Of a stretch of DNA of 64,000 bases, positions 35,703 to 47,459 are shown piece by piece. How positions within the stretch are numbered: position 1 is the stretch's first letter; every line of letters starts with the position of its first letter. The notes under the pieces are model-generated. The model did not search any database. It saw only the letters and a program-made list of their open reading frames with translations, and had not been told where the DNA came from. The stretch spans positions 9,559,426 to 9,623,425 of the forward strand of contig JAJEKV010000036.1 of the NCBI GenBank assembly GCA_021234155.1, written 5' to 3'. The position numbers and the translations under genes were made by a program. The DNA is from Isoetes taiwanensis. Taxonomy: Eukaryota; Streptophyta; Lycopodiopsida; Isoetales; Isoetaceae.

Positions 35703-37271
35703 GGTACTTTGGCTTTTGTCATGTCATACAACTTTTCAACTGTCAAATTTATGTACTTATTTTCCAACTCCCTGCTAGTGACCAAATTTACCCAATTTGT
35801 TCCCAAATCTGGATTCACAATTGCCAAGTACTTACCCATTTTTGTGACCCACTTTTTTTTAATCTCTTTTTCTGCTTTTGCTCTTGCTTCTTCTAGACCG
35901 TAACTTCCAGAATACTTGGAAGTGGCTTCCTCAATTTCTCTCTCTATTTTGGACTGCATATATAGAGCAAAACCGAAATGTTAAAAGGAATAACTAACAA
36001 AAAACACAATGTTCATAACATGTACGTTCCAAGTTAAGGTACCTGATAGAGAATACAGGCTAAAATGTAACGTGTATAAGGATACCATGGTTCGCCATCC
36101 AGAGTCTTGACTTCTTGCACTCTACTACATTTCAATTCTTCCACTGGAATACTAGTAGTAAAGTTGGTCAAGTTAGAGTTTGTCATCCTGTACACCCCAT
36201 AGAGAATGTCTTTAAATGTAGTCCTCACTATACCAGTTTCATTCAACCTTCACATAAACGTCAGACAGTTTTTAATAGAACATATAGAGCATACAAGACT
36301 AGCATAGAAATAATGCAATACATACTCATTAATTCTCTTCATTGCCCGGATGACTGCAGACTCTTTTTCTTGATCAATTTGCACAAATGAAGCTTGCACA
36401 GAGAAGTGCATCTCTCTCACTAATGAATATCTATCCTGAATCTCCTGTATCCATGCATCAGTACGATGATTCCCATCCCAGCATAAGAACATCTTGTCAC
36501 GAAGATCACTCCAATCTTCATTTGTTGCAAGTTGGGCCTCAAACATCTCATTCTCTTCTTGCCAATATTGATCCCATCCGGGCTTTATTGCATCCGTGAC
36601 ATGACAAAATCCACCCATTGTTGTCGTTATCGATAAAAAGAAACCACCTTTTTCCATCACATATCCGTCTGCACGCAATGTCTCTCTCAGAGCCTTTGCT
36701 TCTTTGCTTACAATCCTCACGGCTTGATTTAACATGATCGTACATAATGGAATCAAAGGGGGTGGAGTCTTGCGCACTATCCTCAGTTCTTTCAATGTTT
36801 CTGAAATCATTTGTACTGTGAAACTCTTTGGAAACTCTATGGCATCATCATTATTATCCTTTCTCTTTCGTTTGGAAGATTTGCCATCAGTAGCCTTCAC
36901 TGTTTCTGCCTTCACCGTATCTGTATCTTGCACATCATCTAATTCATCTGCTGGTGGAACCTCTGTCTGAATTGTTTCAATGTGAACATTATCCACATTT
37001 GCAGCAATTGACTCTGTGACAGTATCTAATTCTGAGGCCATCATACTGGATTTCTGCAAAGCTCTACTCTTCCTAGTTGGAGTTGCTAAGGAGGTGTACA
37101 CAAAATTGTTTGAGCTGCGCCTAGTTTCTACCATAACACTGCAATTAAAAAAGAATATAAATGCACAGGCAAAACAAAGGCAAAGACACATAATATTCCA
37201 TATTACCTGCAAGGCCAGGGTTCAGTAGCGTGCTGCCTTCTGGGGCCAACAATGATGTTACCTAATTAAAA

Positions 37272-37744
37272 GGGGGCTCGGTGCCGAACTACCTTGTTCT
37301 GAGCAAACTACAACATGTGATAGTAAAGGCGAATAAGAAACTACAAAGAAATTTGAATTCACAAACCCAAAATTAGATGCAGAGACAGAGACAAGCAGCT
37401 TGGAACAGGGGGCTCGGTACCGGTCTCCCCTCTTCTGGACAACCAAGAATTTAAAAAAACAAATGAAAAGCTATTGTTGTTACCTGCTGTAGGGGGTGTT
37501 CGGTGCCGAACTACCCCTAATACATGCAGTAGTTGTGTTGCCGTAAAGCTTCCAGAGATAAGCCAGAGAAGAAATAAGAAGACAAAAATATAAGAGTATC
37601 TTTGAAGGGGCTTGAACAGGGGCACGGTGTGCTTGAACAGGGGCACGATGTGCTTGAATGCTTGAATGTGCTTGAATGCGCTTTAACCTGCAGTAGATAA
37701 AATATGATCATGCTTATAGGAGGGGCTCGGTGCCGAACTACCCC
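37272..37744. promoter_or_regulatory. Four palindrome-centred motifs between the divergent MULE genes
   Basis: Copies of GGGGCTCGGTGCCGAACTAC lie at 37272-37293, 37408-37430 (with GGTACCGGT), 37492-37517 and 37722-37744. The core TTCGGTGCCGAA or TCGGTACCG is near-palindromic, as expected for a dimeric DNA-binding protein. They sit in the leader of the accessory gene. A separate 19-bp repeat (GTGCTTGAACAGGGGCACG) lies at about 37611-37650. Confidence 0.65.
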
Positions 37745-37814
37745 ACAAAGAGATTAACAAAGCAACAGAGGAGCTAATCGTACCTGTTGGAGCCATTCCT
37801 TCCATTGCCGTCGG

Positions 37815-38045
37815 CCGATACAGTTTGTCTTTTTTCTTCGTTGCTTTTACTTGTTTTACGTCTTTTACTTGTTTTACTTGTTACTTTTACTTGTTTTACG
37901 TCTTTTTTTTTTGCTTTTACTTGTTTTTTACTTTTTTTCTTCGTTGCTTTTTTCACTTGTTTCTTACTTTCTTTTTACTTTTACTTTACAACGTTTTTTT
38001 ACTTGTTTCTTACTTTGTTTTTACTTTTACTTTATAACATTTATA
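37815..38045. repeat. TTTACTTG-type simple repeat
   Basis: Pyrimidine-rich tandem words (TTTTACTTGTTTTACGTC and variants) near the start of the MULE transposase gene. The long open frames across it are low-complexity artefacts. Confidence 0.85.
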
Positions 38046-38282
38046 TGGACCTTATTACAAACATTCATATTCCTTTAATTTTAAACGTTGAAATGGACAC
38101 GTTAATTATGCCACCTACTTACACGCCACCTAAGGCAGCTAGAACTAACTTCAAGGATATGAATTTAATTTCGTATCTAGATAAGAATACAATTCTTATT
38201 TTACAAGGATATGAATCTAATTTCGTGTGCTCTAGTGCAGAATTCGTACTCTATTTCCAAAGGCAGTGTGTAGTTTACTTTC

Positions 38283-41200
38283 ATGGCGCCTCGTTTAGTT
38301 GAGAAAGGATTTGGAAAGCTACAGGAGTTGACATTGCCCTTTGTTAATGGGCGATGTGAGCTGCAACGTAGCTTGCTTTGTGCAACATTTGGTTTTAATG
38401 AAGCCACTCTTTGTGTTGTTCAAGAAAATACGTGTGGCACGAATGCAGTCAGTAATCTCATTGATGAAACGGAGGAAAAAAAATTTGTGGTTGAAATGCA
38501 ATATGGAACTACTGTTGTAGTGTATGGGGGTCTAGTTGCAGGCAACACCCCTGCTACTGCAATCAACGTAGAATCTCCTGTGGCCTCTACAAATCATATC
38601 TGTGGCTCTACTTTTCGCAAAGTCCTAGCATGCCCCCATTTTATGACGGGAAAGTTGTATTTGAACTTCCTCCACAAAAATCTGGTAGTAGCATGGAAGG
38701 CATGCAACAAAACATGGATCCTCATGTTTGGACTGCACCAAGCCACACTCATATTCCATGTGTTCGTGGGACTGTTAGGCTATCGTATTGTGCTGGAGAG
38801 CTAGAGTGTCTCAACCCCTGGTGTGATTATAATCTTACACATGGGAAGGCTAACAATGTGCAATGGAAAGGGGCTATAAACAAGAGGCCTGTAGTTGGTG
38901 AGGTTAACGAGGAACGTGGATCATTGTGTTGTGAATATTGCAAAGAGCAACCTTCATGTGTGGGGTTCTGCAATGCAATGGTATATTACTGTATTCCAGA
39001 CAATATTCATGATAATGAGGCTAGTTATACACACCGGCAAATATAGTCATCCAATAAGGCGCGTGTGCAATCAAGATCCGACATATTGCACTTGAGATCA
39101 CTCTTAGAGAGTTCTCGTGGCAATCTTCTTGCAAGTCAAGGAACTAGACATGCTCAAAACGAAATTGCCATGCAAGAAATTTGCAAAAGTGTCATTGAAA
39201 CAAATGGCGTAGATCATGTGAACAAGTTGAGTGTCGAAAGCAAATGGATGAGTCGCTAATTACATTTGACCGAACCACTTTGCAACCGAGAGAAGGTAAG
39301 GAAAAAAAACTCATTTCATAAGTACATTATATTGACATTGATTAGCCTCTGATTAAAATTTACTTATTTTGTAGGTTGAGAAGATGGTTAGACAATGCTC
39401 GAATAAAGAATAAAGAATGTTGTGATGATATTAGCAGTATACTCAACTTAAAACGAAGGTGTCGTTATGAATATTTTCATGGATCCAAGTTTCCTTATCA
39501 GGCACATGGCGAGAATGAGAGATGTTATGTTTTCAAAATGTCTACTAATGGACCAGGCTCTGGAGTTGATTTAGTAAACAGAATGCGGCCATCTGGTGAT
39601 TTATCAAAGGCATGGGTGCATTTTGATCACGTGAAGCGCATTCAAGGTTGGACAACCCTTGCTTGCCATGTATATGACCCCACGTAAGTATTATTTATAT
39701 TGCATTTCGTAGTATCCATTTAACTGAAGTCAATATATAATATCTTGAATGCTTCGTATTGTTACAGTGTTAGAGGTTTGATGACCATAGCTGTATGTGA
39801 CATGAAAACAGAAGATGTCTTGTCTCAAAAGAAATTTTGGGTGAAGCTAAATAAGGTCATGACTACTAAGAACTATCCACCAGCAGAGTTTCATGGGTTC
39901 ATGGCAGATGAGGCCCAAGCCAATTGGACAGCAATTAGAGAAGTATTTTATAATGGCGAAATACACACTGAAAAAAGAAAGATCTTGTGTTTTCCATTTT
40001 GAACAATGTCTACAACGCCATACTAAGAGTCTTATATATCCAGAATATAGACAAGAACATCTGAAGCTTTGTAGAAAGTGGAGAGAGTGTCAAACAATAG
40101 ATGATGCTGAGAAAATGTATCAATCAATCATAGATTGGTGGCATGGCAAGGCTTCACCAAGTGATGTAAACTCTTTGTCCTCATGGTTAGCATGGTGGCA
40201 CCATAGAATAAGTAGATGGGGAAATTATATGAAGGCCAGCACAGACTTATCCACAGCTATGTATATGCCTGACACAAATTTGTCAGAATCCAGACATGGG
40301 AGTTGGTTAGCTGCAACTGGTTACACTAGAACCTTAACATTGTATGAAGCATTACTGCAGAGCACAAGGTACAAATCATATTTAGAGCACAACTATGTTG
40401 GTCCTGGACCTGGAATTTCGACTTTATTTACCAGACTGCAAGGGCAACTTAGCAGTGGTATTAAGTCAAAAGCTGCTGCTGGATGTTTTAATCAGGAAGT
40501 TGGCAGACATGGCATGTATCCACATGTTTCAGGAACAGGTGGAAATGATCAAACTATATCCAAGAAGCAAAAAACAGTCTCAAATGATGGGAACTTGACA
40601 CGGGGTTCTGGAACGCATCGCCCAGATAAGCAAGCACATAATGTTCCAAGAGTTGCTTCCGATGATCCGGTGGTCAGAAATCTGCTTGCTGCTACATCTT
40701 CAGTTCTGGTGGAGAGAGATGTTCACAACACTTTTTGGGCTATCAGGAGAACAACTGCTGGCAGTCAAGTAAAATGTCAGGGAATGACATCTGAAAATGG
40801 AAGGAAATGTAACAAGAAAATTAACAAGGGATTGTCTTCTACTGCAGCACCTAGCTTCTATGGAATCAGGACATTCAGGGGGGGATCACAGGAACAATTA
40901 GTTTGGTTTTGTCCAGATAATGTGAAGTGCACATGGTACCCAGATAAGGCTCTGTTGCACCCACCTCTAAGACCACAACTATGGCCAGTTGCAAGAGGAA
41001 GCAATCTGCGACAGGATGAAATAGAGTTCTTGGTGAACAAAGGATACCAGTTAGATGGGATTCACATGCAACCAGTCATTCACACTGGTAGTGCAGTTCA
41101 GGAAACATCACAGAATGAAGTTTCTGAAAGTGTCCGCATGACAAGGGATGGAAGACGTGTGAATAAAAGGAACGAGTTGACCAAACTTGGGATGGTGCGC

Positions 41201-41441
41201 CTTGAGCAAAGTAAAGATATGGTGGTCGATGATGTGGCCAGGGAAGCAGTAATTCAAGAGGCATGTCAACGACACAATCCAAAGAGAAGGTAAAGTGTAC
41301 ACAGTTAGCATAAAACGTGAACCAGCCTGCACCTGTCCAGACTTCATGCATTGGAGCAACAAGAAGCAATTTGTTCCTTGCAAGCACTTGTTCTACATAT
41401 ACACTAAGGTGTTTGGGAGGGATCCTTTGGCTGATCTATGA
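38283..41441 (+). pseudogene. Mutator-like (MULE) transposase, spliced, frameshifted
   Basis: This is the transposase that would mobilise the 11.9-kb element. The N-terminal domain runs from ATG 38283, followed by a Cys-rich region (LECLNPWCDY, CCEYCKEQ) at about 38800-38960. Introns at 39297-39375 and 39685-39766 have good sites; the second rejoins DPT to VRGLMTIA. The catalytic region reads FHGFMADEAQANWTAIREVF, then CVFHFEQCLQRH, then NLSESRHGSW, matching the MULE DD[C..H]E order. A SWIM zinc finger closes the gene (ACTCPDF...FVPCKHLFYIY, about 41325-41395), stop 41439-41441. Frame shifts lie near 38600, 39050, 39975 (in an A6 run) and 41240. The order of domains is complete, so decay may be slight or partly technical. 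Confidence 0.88.
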
Positions 41442-41727
41442 CTGATACAACCAATGTTTCCAGATTCCATGCTGGATGTTATTCTAGCTTAGGGTATTAT
41501 TGTATTGGATAAATGTTATTTGTGTTTCATCTACTATTAGTATATTATAGCACTATTATAGTAAGCGTTGATTGAGTACTCAATCTATTAATATTATTTG
41601 TTCTGTTTATTTTACTCTTTAGGCAATTTGCCAATGTTATTATCTATTTTGTTGCATATAATATTATTCGGTCTGGAAAAAAAGCCCATTTTGCCCAGCG
41701 ACAAAAAACCACAAAAAAATTACACTC

Positions 41728-41736
41728 GCAGCTAAG
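41728..41736. repeat. Right target-site duplication GCAGCTAAG of the MULE
   Basis: Identical to 29837-29845. LINE coding resumes immediately after it in the frame that ended on the left. Confidence 0.92.
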
Positions 41737-43059
41737 TATATTTACAGGGCTGGCTTTAATAAGATCAATCACCCTGTGTCTTGCCTTGTTAGACACTATT
41801 TATCTAGATGCAAACCCTTTGGCTGGAGAAATGTCAAGATGCAGCTGCAAGAGAGTCTCTTTTTTTACTTCAAGGTTCCAAATAATATTCCAGGCATCAT
41901 CAAAAAATGGATCAAGGCTTGGAAGGTTGTTTATAAGATTTATAGTTGGAAGGAAGGGCTGTCTAAAGACCAATCTATTTTCTGGAACCCTTCTCTTATT
42001 CTAAATAATCCTAACATGTGCTTGGCTATGAACTTTCCTATTCAATGCAGAAAATGGCCAGACAGAAGTATTACTCATATTTCTCACCTTTTTAATGACC
42101 TGGTTTTCATTGAGTTTCAAGATTCTGTGCTGGCTGACTTGGATGAGAAAAATGGAAGGCTTTATAATGCTATTAAGGTATGCTTAAGCCAGGGCATTTG
42201 GCACAATGAAGACATCCAATGGCATCATAAAGGGAAAATTTATTATAAAGTTAGCCTGATCTATAAGTTCCTGACAAGGGGTTACACCCTATCCTTACAT
42301 TTAAAGTGGGATATATCTGCAAATAGGTGTTCTGACAATCTGAAATTTATGTGGAACTCGGCAATCAATCGTAAGATTAAATCTTTTATTTGGCAGCTCT
42401 GGCACAAGGCTCTAGCCACTAATTCCAAGAGGTTCAGATTGAATATGACCTCCTCTAATTTGTGTGAAAGATGTTTGCAGGAGCATGAAGATGAAGAGCA
42501 CCTTTTTAGAAATTGCCTTTGGTCAGAATGGGTTCTTGAGCTGGCAGCCACTGAGTTTAATATTCCATATCTTTCTGAAACTGCCTTGGTGGATATTCTA
42601 TTTCCTCACCATCCCAGAGATTGGAGAATTTATATCCTCCTCTGGAGGATGTGGAAGGCTAGAAACTCTCTCATCTTTAAAGCAGAAATTATTTGGCCTA
42701 AGGCTGTCATTACAGTCGAAATTTGATATAAAATGGATCAATGAGGTCTTTATGTAACTTACACATTTCTTCTTTGTTTTTCAGATAATATATTGGTGGG
42801 ACAAAAGAAGATAAAATGGGACCGGATTAATCTTATGATTAATTCAATGTGGCTTGACCAGTTTGGAGCCAATTCTTTGGCATATCATGGTGACCAGTGT
42901 CGATGCGACTATTCCTGCATCCAAAATCTCGACTTCAGGAGATTGCTAATTTGTGAAGCTGTGGATCTTATCGGGCGTTTTAACCCGGCAAAATTTCAGA
43001 CATGCAACTGCCTGTTTTGCTACTTCTGCTCGACTTCCAGAGGATTAGGTCGAAAATAA
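41737..43059 (+). pseudogene. LINE ORF2, 3' part with zf-RVT domain
   Basis: This continues the LINE in frame after the MULE (YIYRAGFNKINHPVSC). It contains the thumb and connection region and a zinc-binding reverse-transcriptase motif near 42460 (LCERCLQEHEDEEHLFRNC), stop at 42724-42726. A further frame at 42793-43059 may be the degraded tail, including CRCDYSC and CNCLFCYFC. No poly(A) tail was identified. Confidence 0.85.
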
Positions 43060-44620
43060 TATCCATGTGGGATATTTCTGACCATTGAACTTTAAGCTAT
43101 TATATAGTTTCCTAGTTGTGAATCCACGCCTATAATATTTGCATTCCCAAACCTTATCACATATATTTTGGGACTTAGAGAATGCATACGTATATCATTT
43201 GCATTCTCGATCCTTTTTGTACTTATTCTCTCTATCACTAATATATATACACGTATTAGATGTGTGGTTTTGTCATCCCATGGGCATGTTCATAGAGATT
43301 CATCCCAACCGTCCAATCACAAAATAGAAGGCCAGGATAATGCCACCTCATTGGGGTGCATGGATGGCCATGATGGGCATACATGGGCATGCATGGGGGC
43401 ATGCACCACATCCCCAGACCATTGGATCGAAAGGGGAGGATAAATCTTAGCCTTTGATTTTTTGTGAGGAAGGTGCAAGAAAGATGCTAATTCCTAGAAT
43501 TTGGTGTAGCAGATCTTAACCGTTAGATCAAAAGGAGAGGATAAATCCTAGCCACTAACTTTTTAATATTAAATTGGGTTTTTTTTTTAAAGAGGTGAGG
43601 TGTCACCCTCATTAATAAAAAGGGAGTGAGGTGGCAAAGCAAGTAGACTTTCTAGGAAACTTCCTTTTGTTTAATCGCCTTCAAAAGCACATAGCTTGCA
43701 GTAGAGGGGTCGGCTGAAGGTGGGACCCACGCCATTGGATTCCTCTCGTCGAGAGCTTTCCAATGAGTAGTGCTTTGCTGGTATTTTGTCGCAGTTGGAG
43801 ACAACATACTAAGAATCTTCTTGGAATCTTCGAGTTTCAAGGAATCAATGGTAAGTTGAGGGATATATATGTACATATATATACAAGTCTTTGTACTATA
43901 ATGGGGCTATCAACTATGGGTTATGAACATCTGGGAATAAAATACGAGTTATTAATAGAGTTGGGTAGCTTAGAATTGAGTTAGAAGTCATCGGTAAATG
44001 ACAAAATTCTGTTTGTTCAAGTCGAATTCAGGTATCATAATCTACTGATTTGTCATCATATCCTCTCGCACAAATGGTAGTATGCATCTAGTTAAAGTTA
44101 AATTCCTTCACTAATAGCCATTCAATGAAGCTTGCCATCGTCTATTAGAACTTCTCGGTGAATACTCCAGTTAATAATACCACTACCCCTACTGGATAGA
44201 GTAATGGTTAGCCCATCAAATGAGCTTTAGAAAATTAAGCAATGTTAAACGCATTATAATTGACCTACAATAGTGAAGATAGAGATGAAATGCTAATGTG
44301 ATAAAGAGCTCTTACGAACATGTTCATTGCATTGATAGAGGATGGCATCTTACATACAACAACCACTTCCTTCAGCTTATAATGTAAGTATTTCCTTTAA
44401 CATATAGTGATGAAGGCCAGCACCAAATGCCCTCATTCAAAATGAAGCAGGAAGAGGACAAATGCATGGTAGACAATTTTGGGTGGCTAGAATGGAACCT
44501 GTAAGGTTTGATGTTGTTCATAAATACTGAGGGTGAGATTGTCAAAGCTAGGATATTGAAAAAGTAATGATTATTGTATTAAATGGTCGTGAAACAAACA
44601 ATCCTTAGGAGAGATAGATA
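43060..44620. other. Intergenic, no gene recognised
   Basis: Short frames (for example 43168-43443) have no motif. The words 'CATGGATGGCC' and 'CATGGGCATGCATGGGGGC' near 43360 are low-complexity. Confidence 0.45.
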
Positions 44621-44623
44621 GTA

Positions 44624-44781
44624 TTCTTAGGGAAAGTGGCATTAAGATAGGAAGACCAATGACCACATGAATTGTGGGTAAGTTACATGTTTACAAATAT
44701 CCTTCTTAGGGAAAGTGGCATTAAGATAGGAAGACCAATGACCACATGAATTGTGAGTAAGTTACATGTTTACAAATATCC
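44624..44781. repeat. 79-bp tandem duplication
   Basis: TTCTTAGGGAAAGTGGCATT begins at 44624 and again at 44703. The units differ by one base (GTGGGTAAG and GTGAGTAAG). Confidence 0.95.
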
Positions 44782-44839
44782 TTGATAAACTTACATCTTA
44801 GATTTTAGAGTTTAGGCATTTTTGATGAATGTGACGAGT

Positions 44840-44909
44840 GAAAAACTATACCAAGTGTTGAGATATAACTTGGAGAAAAACTATACCAAGTGTTGAGATA
44901 TAACTTGGA
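44840..44909. repeat. 35-bp perfect tandem duplication
   Basis: GAAAAACTATACCAAGTGTT begins at 44840 and at 44875. The units are identical. Confidence 0.95.
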
Positions 44910-45087
44910 TTTGTATTCCTTTACCTCAACGAGTCTAGAGGATACAACATTAGTGATGATGTGTTACTCATATATTGTAATGGCTTGGGGTTGTTTGTGA
45001 AAATTAGTAGGGTGAGCTTGTCGAAACACCGATCAATATGGTGATGTTGTCAAGGTCAAGAAGAGGAGGTAGAACACTATTGGTACT

Positions 45088-45250
45088 AAAAAGCCACAAC
45101 ACTAGGGATAAATTATTGTAAATGTACATAAATTATTAGGAGGCAATCTAACTTTGATATAATGCGAAAAAGCCACAACACTAGGGATAAATTATTGTAG
45201 AGGGATAAATGTACATAAATTATTAAGAGGCAATTTGATATAATGCGATG
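45088..45250. repeat. 89-bp imperfect tandem duplication
   Basis: AAAAAGCCACAACACTAGGG begins at 45088 and again at 45177. The second unit has an insertion (GAGGGATA) and a deletion. Confidence 0.88.
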
Positions 45251-45284
45251 ATTGCAAATTTTGCCAAACATGAAAATGCGTAAT

Positions 45285-45741
45285 GCACCTTTACCCCGAT
45301 AAAGTTCGAAAGGTTCATTTCTGGAATTCTTATTCAACATCTAGGACTTACATATTTAAACATAAATGCATAATAGCATTAATTTCCATAGGAGTTCATT
45401 CGTAACACCAGAAGTAACGAGCGCCGTAAATGTCGGACACTGACATGTTATACCCAGCCTTAAATGGCAAAAAACTAAGTCCACAAAAACGCCGTGTATT
45501 TTTTTTGGGCGTGGCTATAACATGTCGAACACACGGATATACCACGGATATACCCGTGGGTATAACATGTCAGTGTCCGACATTTACGGGGCTCGCAGAA
45601 GTAAAGGCACCTTTACCCCGATAAAGTTCGAAAGGTTCATTTCTGGAATTCTTATTCAACATCTAGGACTTACATATTTAAACATAAATACATAATAGCA
45701 TTAATTTCCATAGGAGTTCATTCGTAACACCAGAAGTAAAG
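45285..45741. repeat. 135-bp direct duplication split by a MITE
   Basis: GCACCTTTACCCCGATAAAG starts the copies at 45285 and 45607. Both run to CAGAAGTAA. They are nearly identical. Without the MITE the two copies would be tandem, sharing GCACC microhomology at the joints. Confidence 0.93.
45418..45595. mobile_element. MITE, 178 bp, 9-bp target duplication
   Basis: The inverted termini read CGAGCGCCGTAAATGTCGG at left and CGAGCCCCGTAAATGTCGG inward from the right, continuing ACACTGACATGTTATACCC on both sides. CAGAAGTAA flanks it at 45409-45417 and 45596-45604. A 9-bp duplication suggests Mutator-type mobilisation. The family differs from the MITE at 7924. Confidence 0.92.
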
Positions 45742-45968
45742 GCACCAAAGTGGTCACTATACATGCCATTATACTAAAGGGTCTTAGGCCAAAGGCACCG
45801 AGGTGGTTATTTTCTTTCATGTTAGGCTAAGGGGCATGGACACACAAAAAAAAGAGGAGCCATTGTATTAGAAAACCAAGGTAGTCAGTGGGTTTCAATG
45901 GGGTATTGAATTTAGAAATAAAGAGTCGTTATAATGTTGTTATAATGTGAGAACCACCAACTATTACC

Positions 45969-46180
45969 TGCCATAATTGCAAGATTTTAGCTTAGCAGTT
46001 CCTATCAAAAGTGTAACATTGTCCATGTATTCCTGCATGCATAAGTTCCTAACAGCCCATGCATCCATAATTGGATAGCTTAAAATACCCCCGCCATCGT
46101 CAAGTCCCATAGTTCTTTGGACAAAATGGAATCTTTGGTGAAGGAGAAATGCCATCGGTTGGAAATCTTCAAGACTTAAA
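45969..46180 (-). other. Candidate isolated exon, unknown protein
   Basis: Open frame containing QPMAFLLHQRFHFVQRTMGL and PIMDAWAVRNLCMQEYMDNV, ending at a consensus donor (TATGGCAG|GTAATA). It lies downstream of, and on the same strand as, the MSP-like exon. No family recognised. Confidence 0.3.
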
Positions 46181-46665
46181 AACATTCAATGCAAAAAGAA
46201 ATTGATGAGTTATAGCTCTTATATAACAAATAAAAATTCTGTAATTCTCTGTTGCAATATGAAGTTTGTTGCAATATATCGATTTAGACAGCCGAAATCG
46301 GGTCCACAATCAACTTTGGCTTGTTTTACGATTGGAATATCTGCCTTGTTCAAGTAAAAGCATGGAACTTCAATACAATAAAATCAGAAATATTCGAGAC
46401 ACATTCAACTTCAAGACAACAAAAATGTACCATGCACTATACAAAAAATCATGGGTTGTGACCATGTTATTAAGAAAGATAAAGTAAACCCGTGTTGCGT
46501 AAGACAAAAAGATGCAAATTAACCAAATGTAAAGTTTGATACTTTCCATGGGCTTAACTCTGTCAAGGGCAAGCCCGCAACTTCAAACTCAAACCTCAGA
46601 GTTTTACCATTGGCTTCAAATAATATCCATCGATTCTCTTGCAATGCAAGAAAAGTAGAAAACGA

Positions 46666-47259
46666 TTATAATGTCAAGTGGAAATGCACGTGGGCATGTG
46701 TCTTTGAGAATACCTTAAAAATGTCCTCGTTTGATTGTATAATATAACAGTTTGGTAAACCAACGTGCCTTGCAAAGCAGGAGTAAAAATAATATTTGTC
46801 GCAGAAAATGCAAAATGTGGTAAAAAAAGTTCTTTGACATGTCCATAAAGTTATGCCCACACGGGAGCTGCTGACCACGAAGGCAAAATATATGGTCTTT
46901 GCAACTTGAATTCTACGGTCACAGTGAGCATAACAATTCATGCCCTGAGAGTAATACATGTTTTCCCTACTTGGAAGGAGCGTTACTGTAAAAGTAAACG
47001 CAGAACCAGCCAAAATCTCGGCTTTCCTAGGAGTGATTTTGAATACAAAGAAATCACTACCCCCAATTTCAGGACATACATGACCAACACTGTATGCAGA
47101 TGTCCAGAAGCAGAAAACTTGACCTACAGTATTGTTTCTCAGAACAATGAAACAATGTGCTTTATGTGCATATCTGGTATGTGAGTACGCAAAAGCCCCA
47201 TAATCCAAATGTGTACGATCAATGGAAACTGGGTCCAATCCTTCTATTCTCCCAAACCA
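46666..47259 (-). pseudogene. Exon with MSP/ASH-like domain, possibly a flagellar protein fragment
   Basis: The exon begins after acceptor CTTAACAG at 47260-47261 and reads WFGRIEGLDPVSIDRTHLDY, then FFVFKITPRKAEILAGSAFT and FTVTLLPSRENMYYSQGMNC. The alternation 'P..AEI.AGS.FTFTV...PSREN.YY.Q' is the pattern of MSP/ASH beta-sandwich domains, and the 'PSREN.YY.Q' block suggests CFAP65-type ciliary proteins. Similarity ends after about residue 115, so the frame down to 46666 is probably read-through or out of frame. Such genes persist only in plants with motile sperm. It could be a live gene's exon or a fragment; neighbouring exons were not confidently found. Confidence 0.4.
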
Positions 47260-47459
47260 CTGTTAAGTACGAACCTCATATATTTAGTTCTTTGAAAAGC
47301 TTGCCCAAGAGATAGTATTCCACTACTGACATGGAAGAAGAGAACAACATGATGAATATTGCAGTAGCACCAGCAACCTGGAAGATCCAAAGTATTAGAT
47401 GGAATTGTATAGAAATAAGACAGCTTGTGTAGCGAGTTAAGCATTTACCTTTGGGGGGG

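Larger units (their letters stand above)
30901..37134 (-). pseudogene. MULE accessory gene, multi-exon, about 800 aa, unknown function
   Basis: A 5'-UTR intron acceptor (TTTAATTGCAG) ends four bases before ATG 37134. Exon 1 (37134-36326) begins MVETRRSSNNF, has an acidic stretch and a KRKRK-type nuclear signal, then a conserved-looking region (GWDQYWQEENEMFEAQL). Phase-consistent introns lead to exon 2 (36247-36043) and exon 3 (35953 to the PIF insertion at 35703, resuming 32154-31816). Further coding sequence at 31723-30901 contains frameshifts. The C-terminal part has NWGADVVLLDFPTN and, about 40 residues later, DDSGFVICFCG. That spacing resembles motif IV and the following strand of SAM-dependent methyltransferases, but the DPP(Y/W) signature is not present, so this is weak. 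It is transcribed away from the transposase, and no family was recognised. Confidence 0.7.
29846..41727. mobile_element. Two-gene MULE, 11.9 kb, inserted in the LINE
   Basis: The element is flanked by exact 9-bp duplications GCAGCTAAG (29837-29845 and 41728-41736). Its ends are alignable over about 55 bp as imperfect inverted repeats: GGGGAAATCTTTTTCATGGG at left, GAGTGTAATTTTTTTGTGG read inward at right, both followed by TGGGC...GGGCTTTTTT. A plus-strand Mutator transposase (38283-41441) and a minus-strand accessory gene (30901-37134) diverge from a central region with repeated palindromic motifs. A later PIF/Harbinger insertion accounts for 3.5 kb. Confidence 0.9.

Noticed and set aside
37774-38302. 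Long open frames across the TTTACTTG repeat on both strands
   Set aside because: Phe/Leu- or Lys-rich low-complexity products of a simple repeat.
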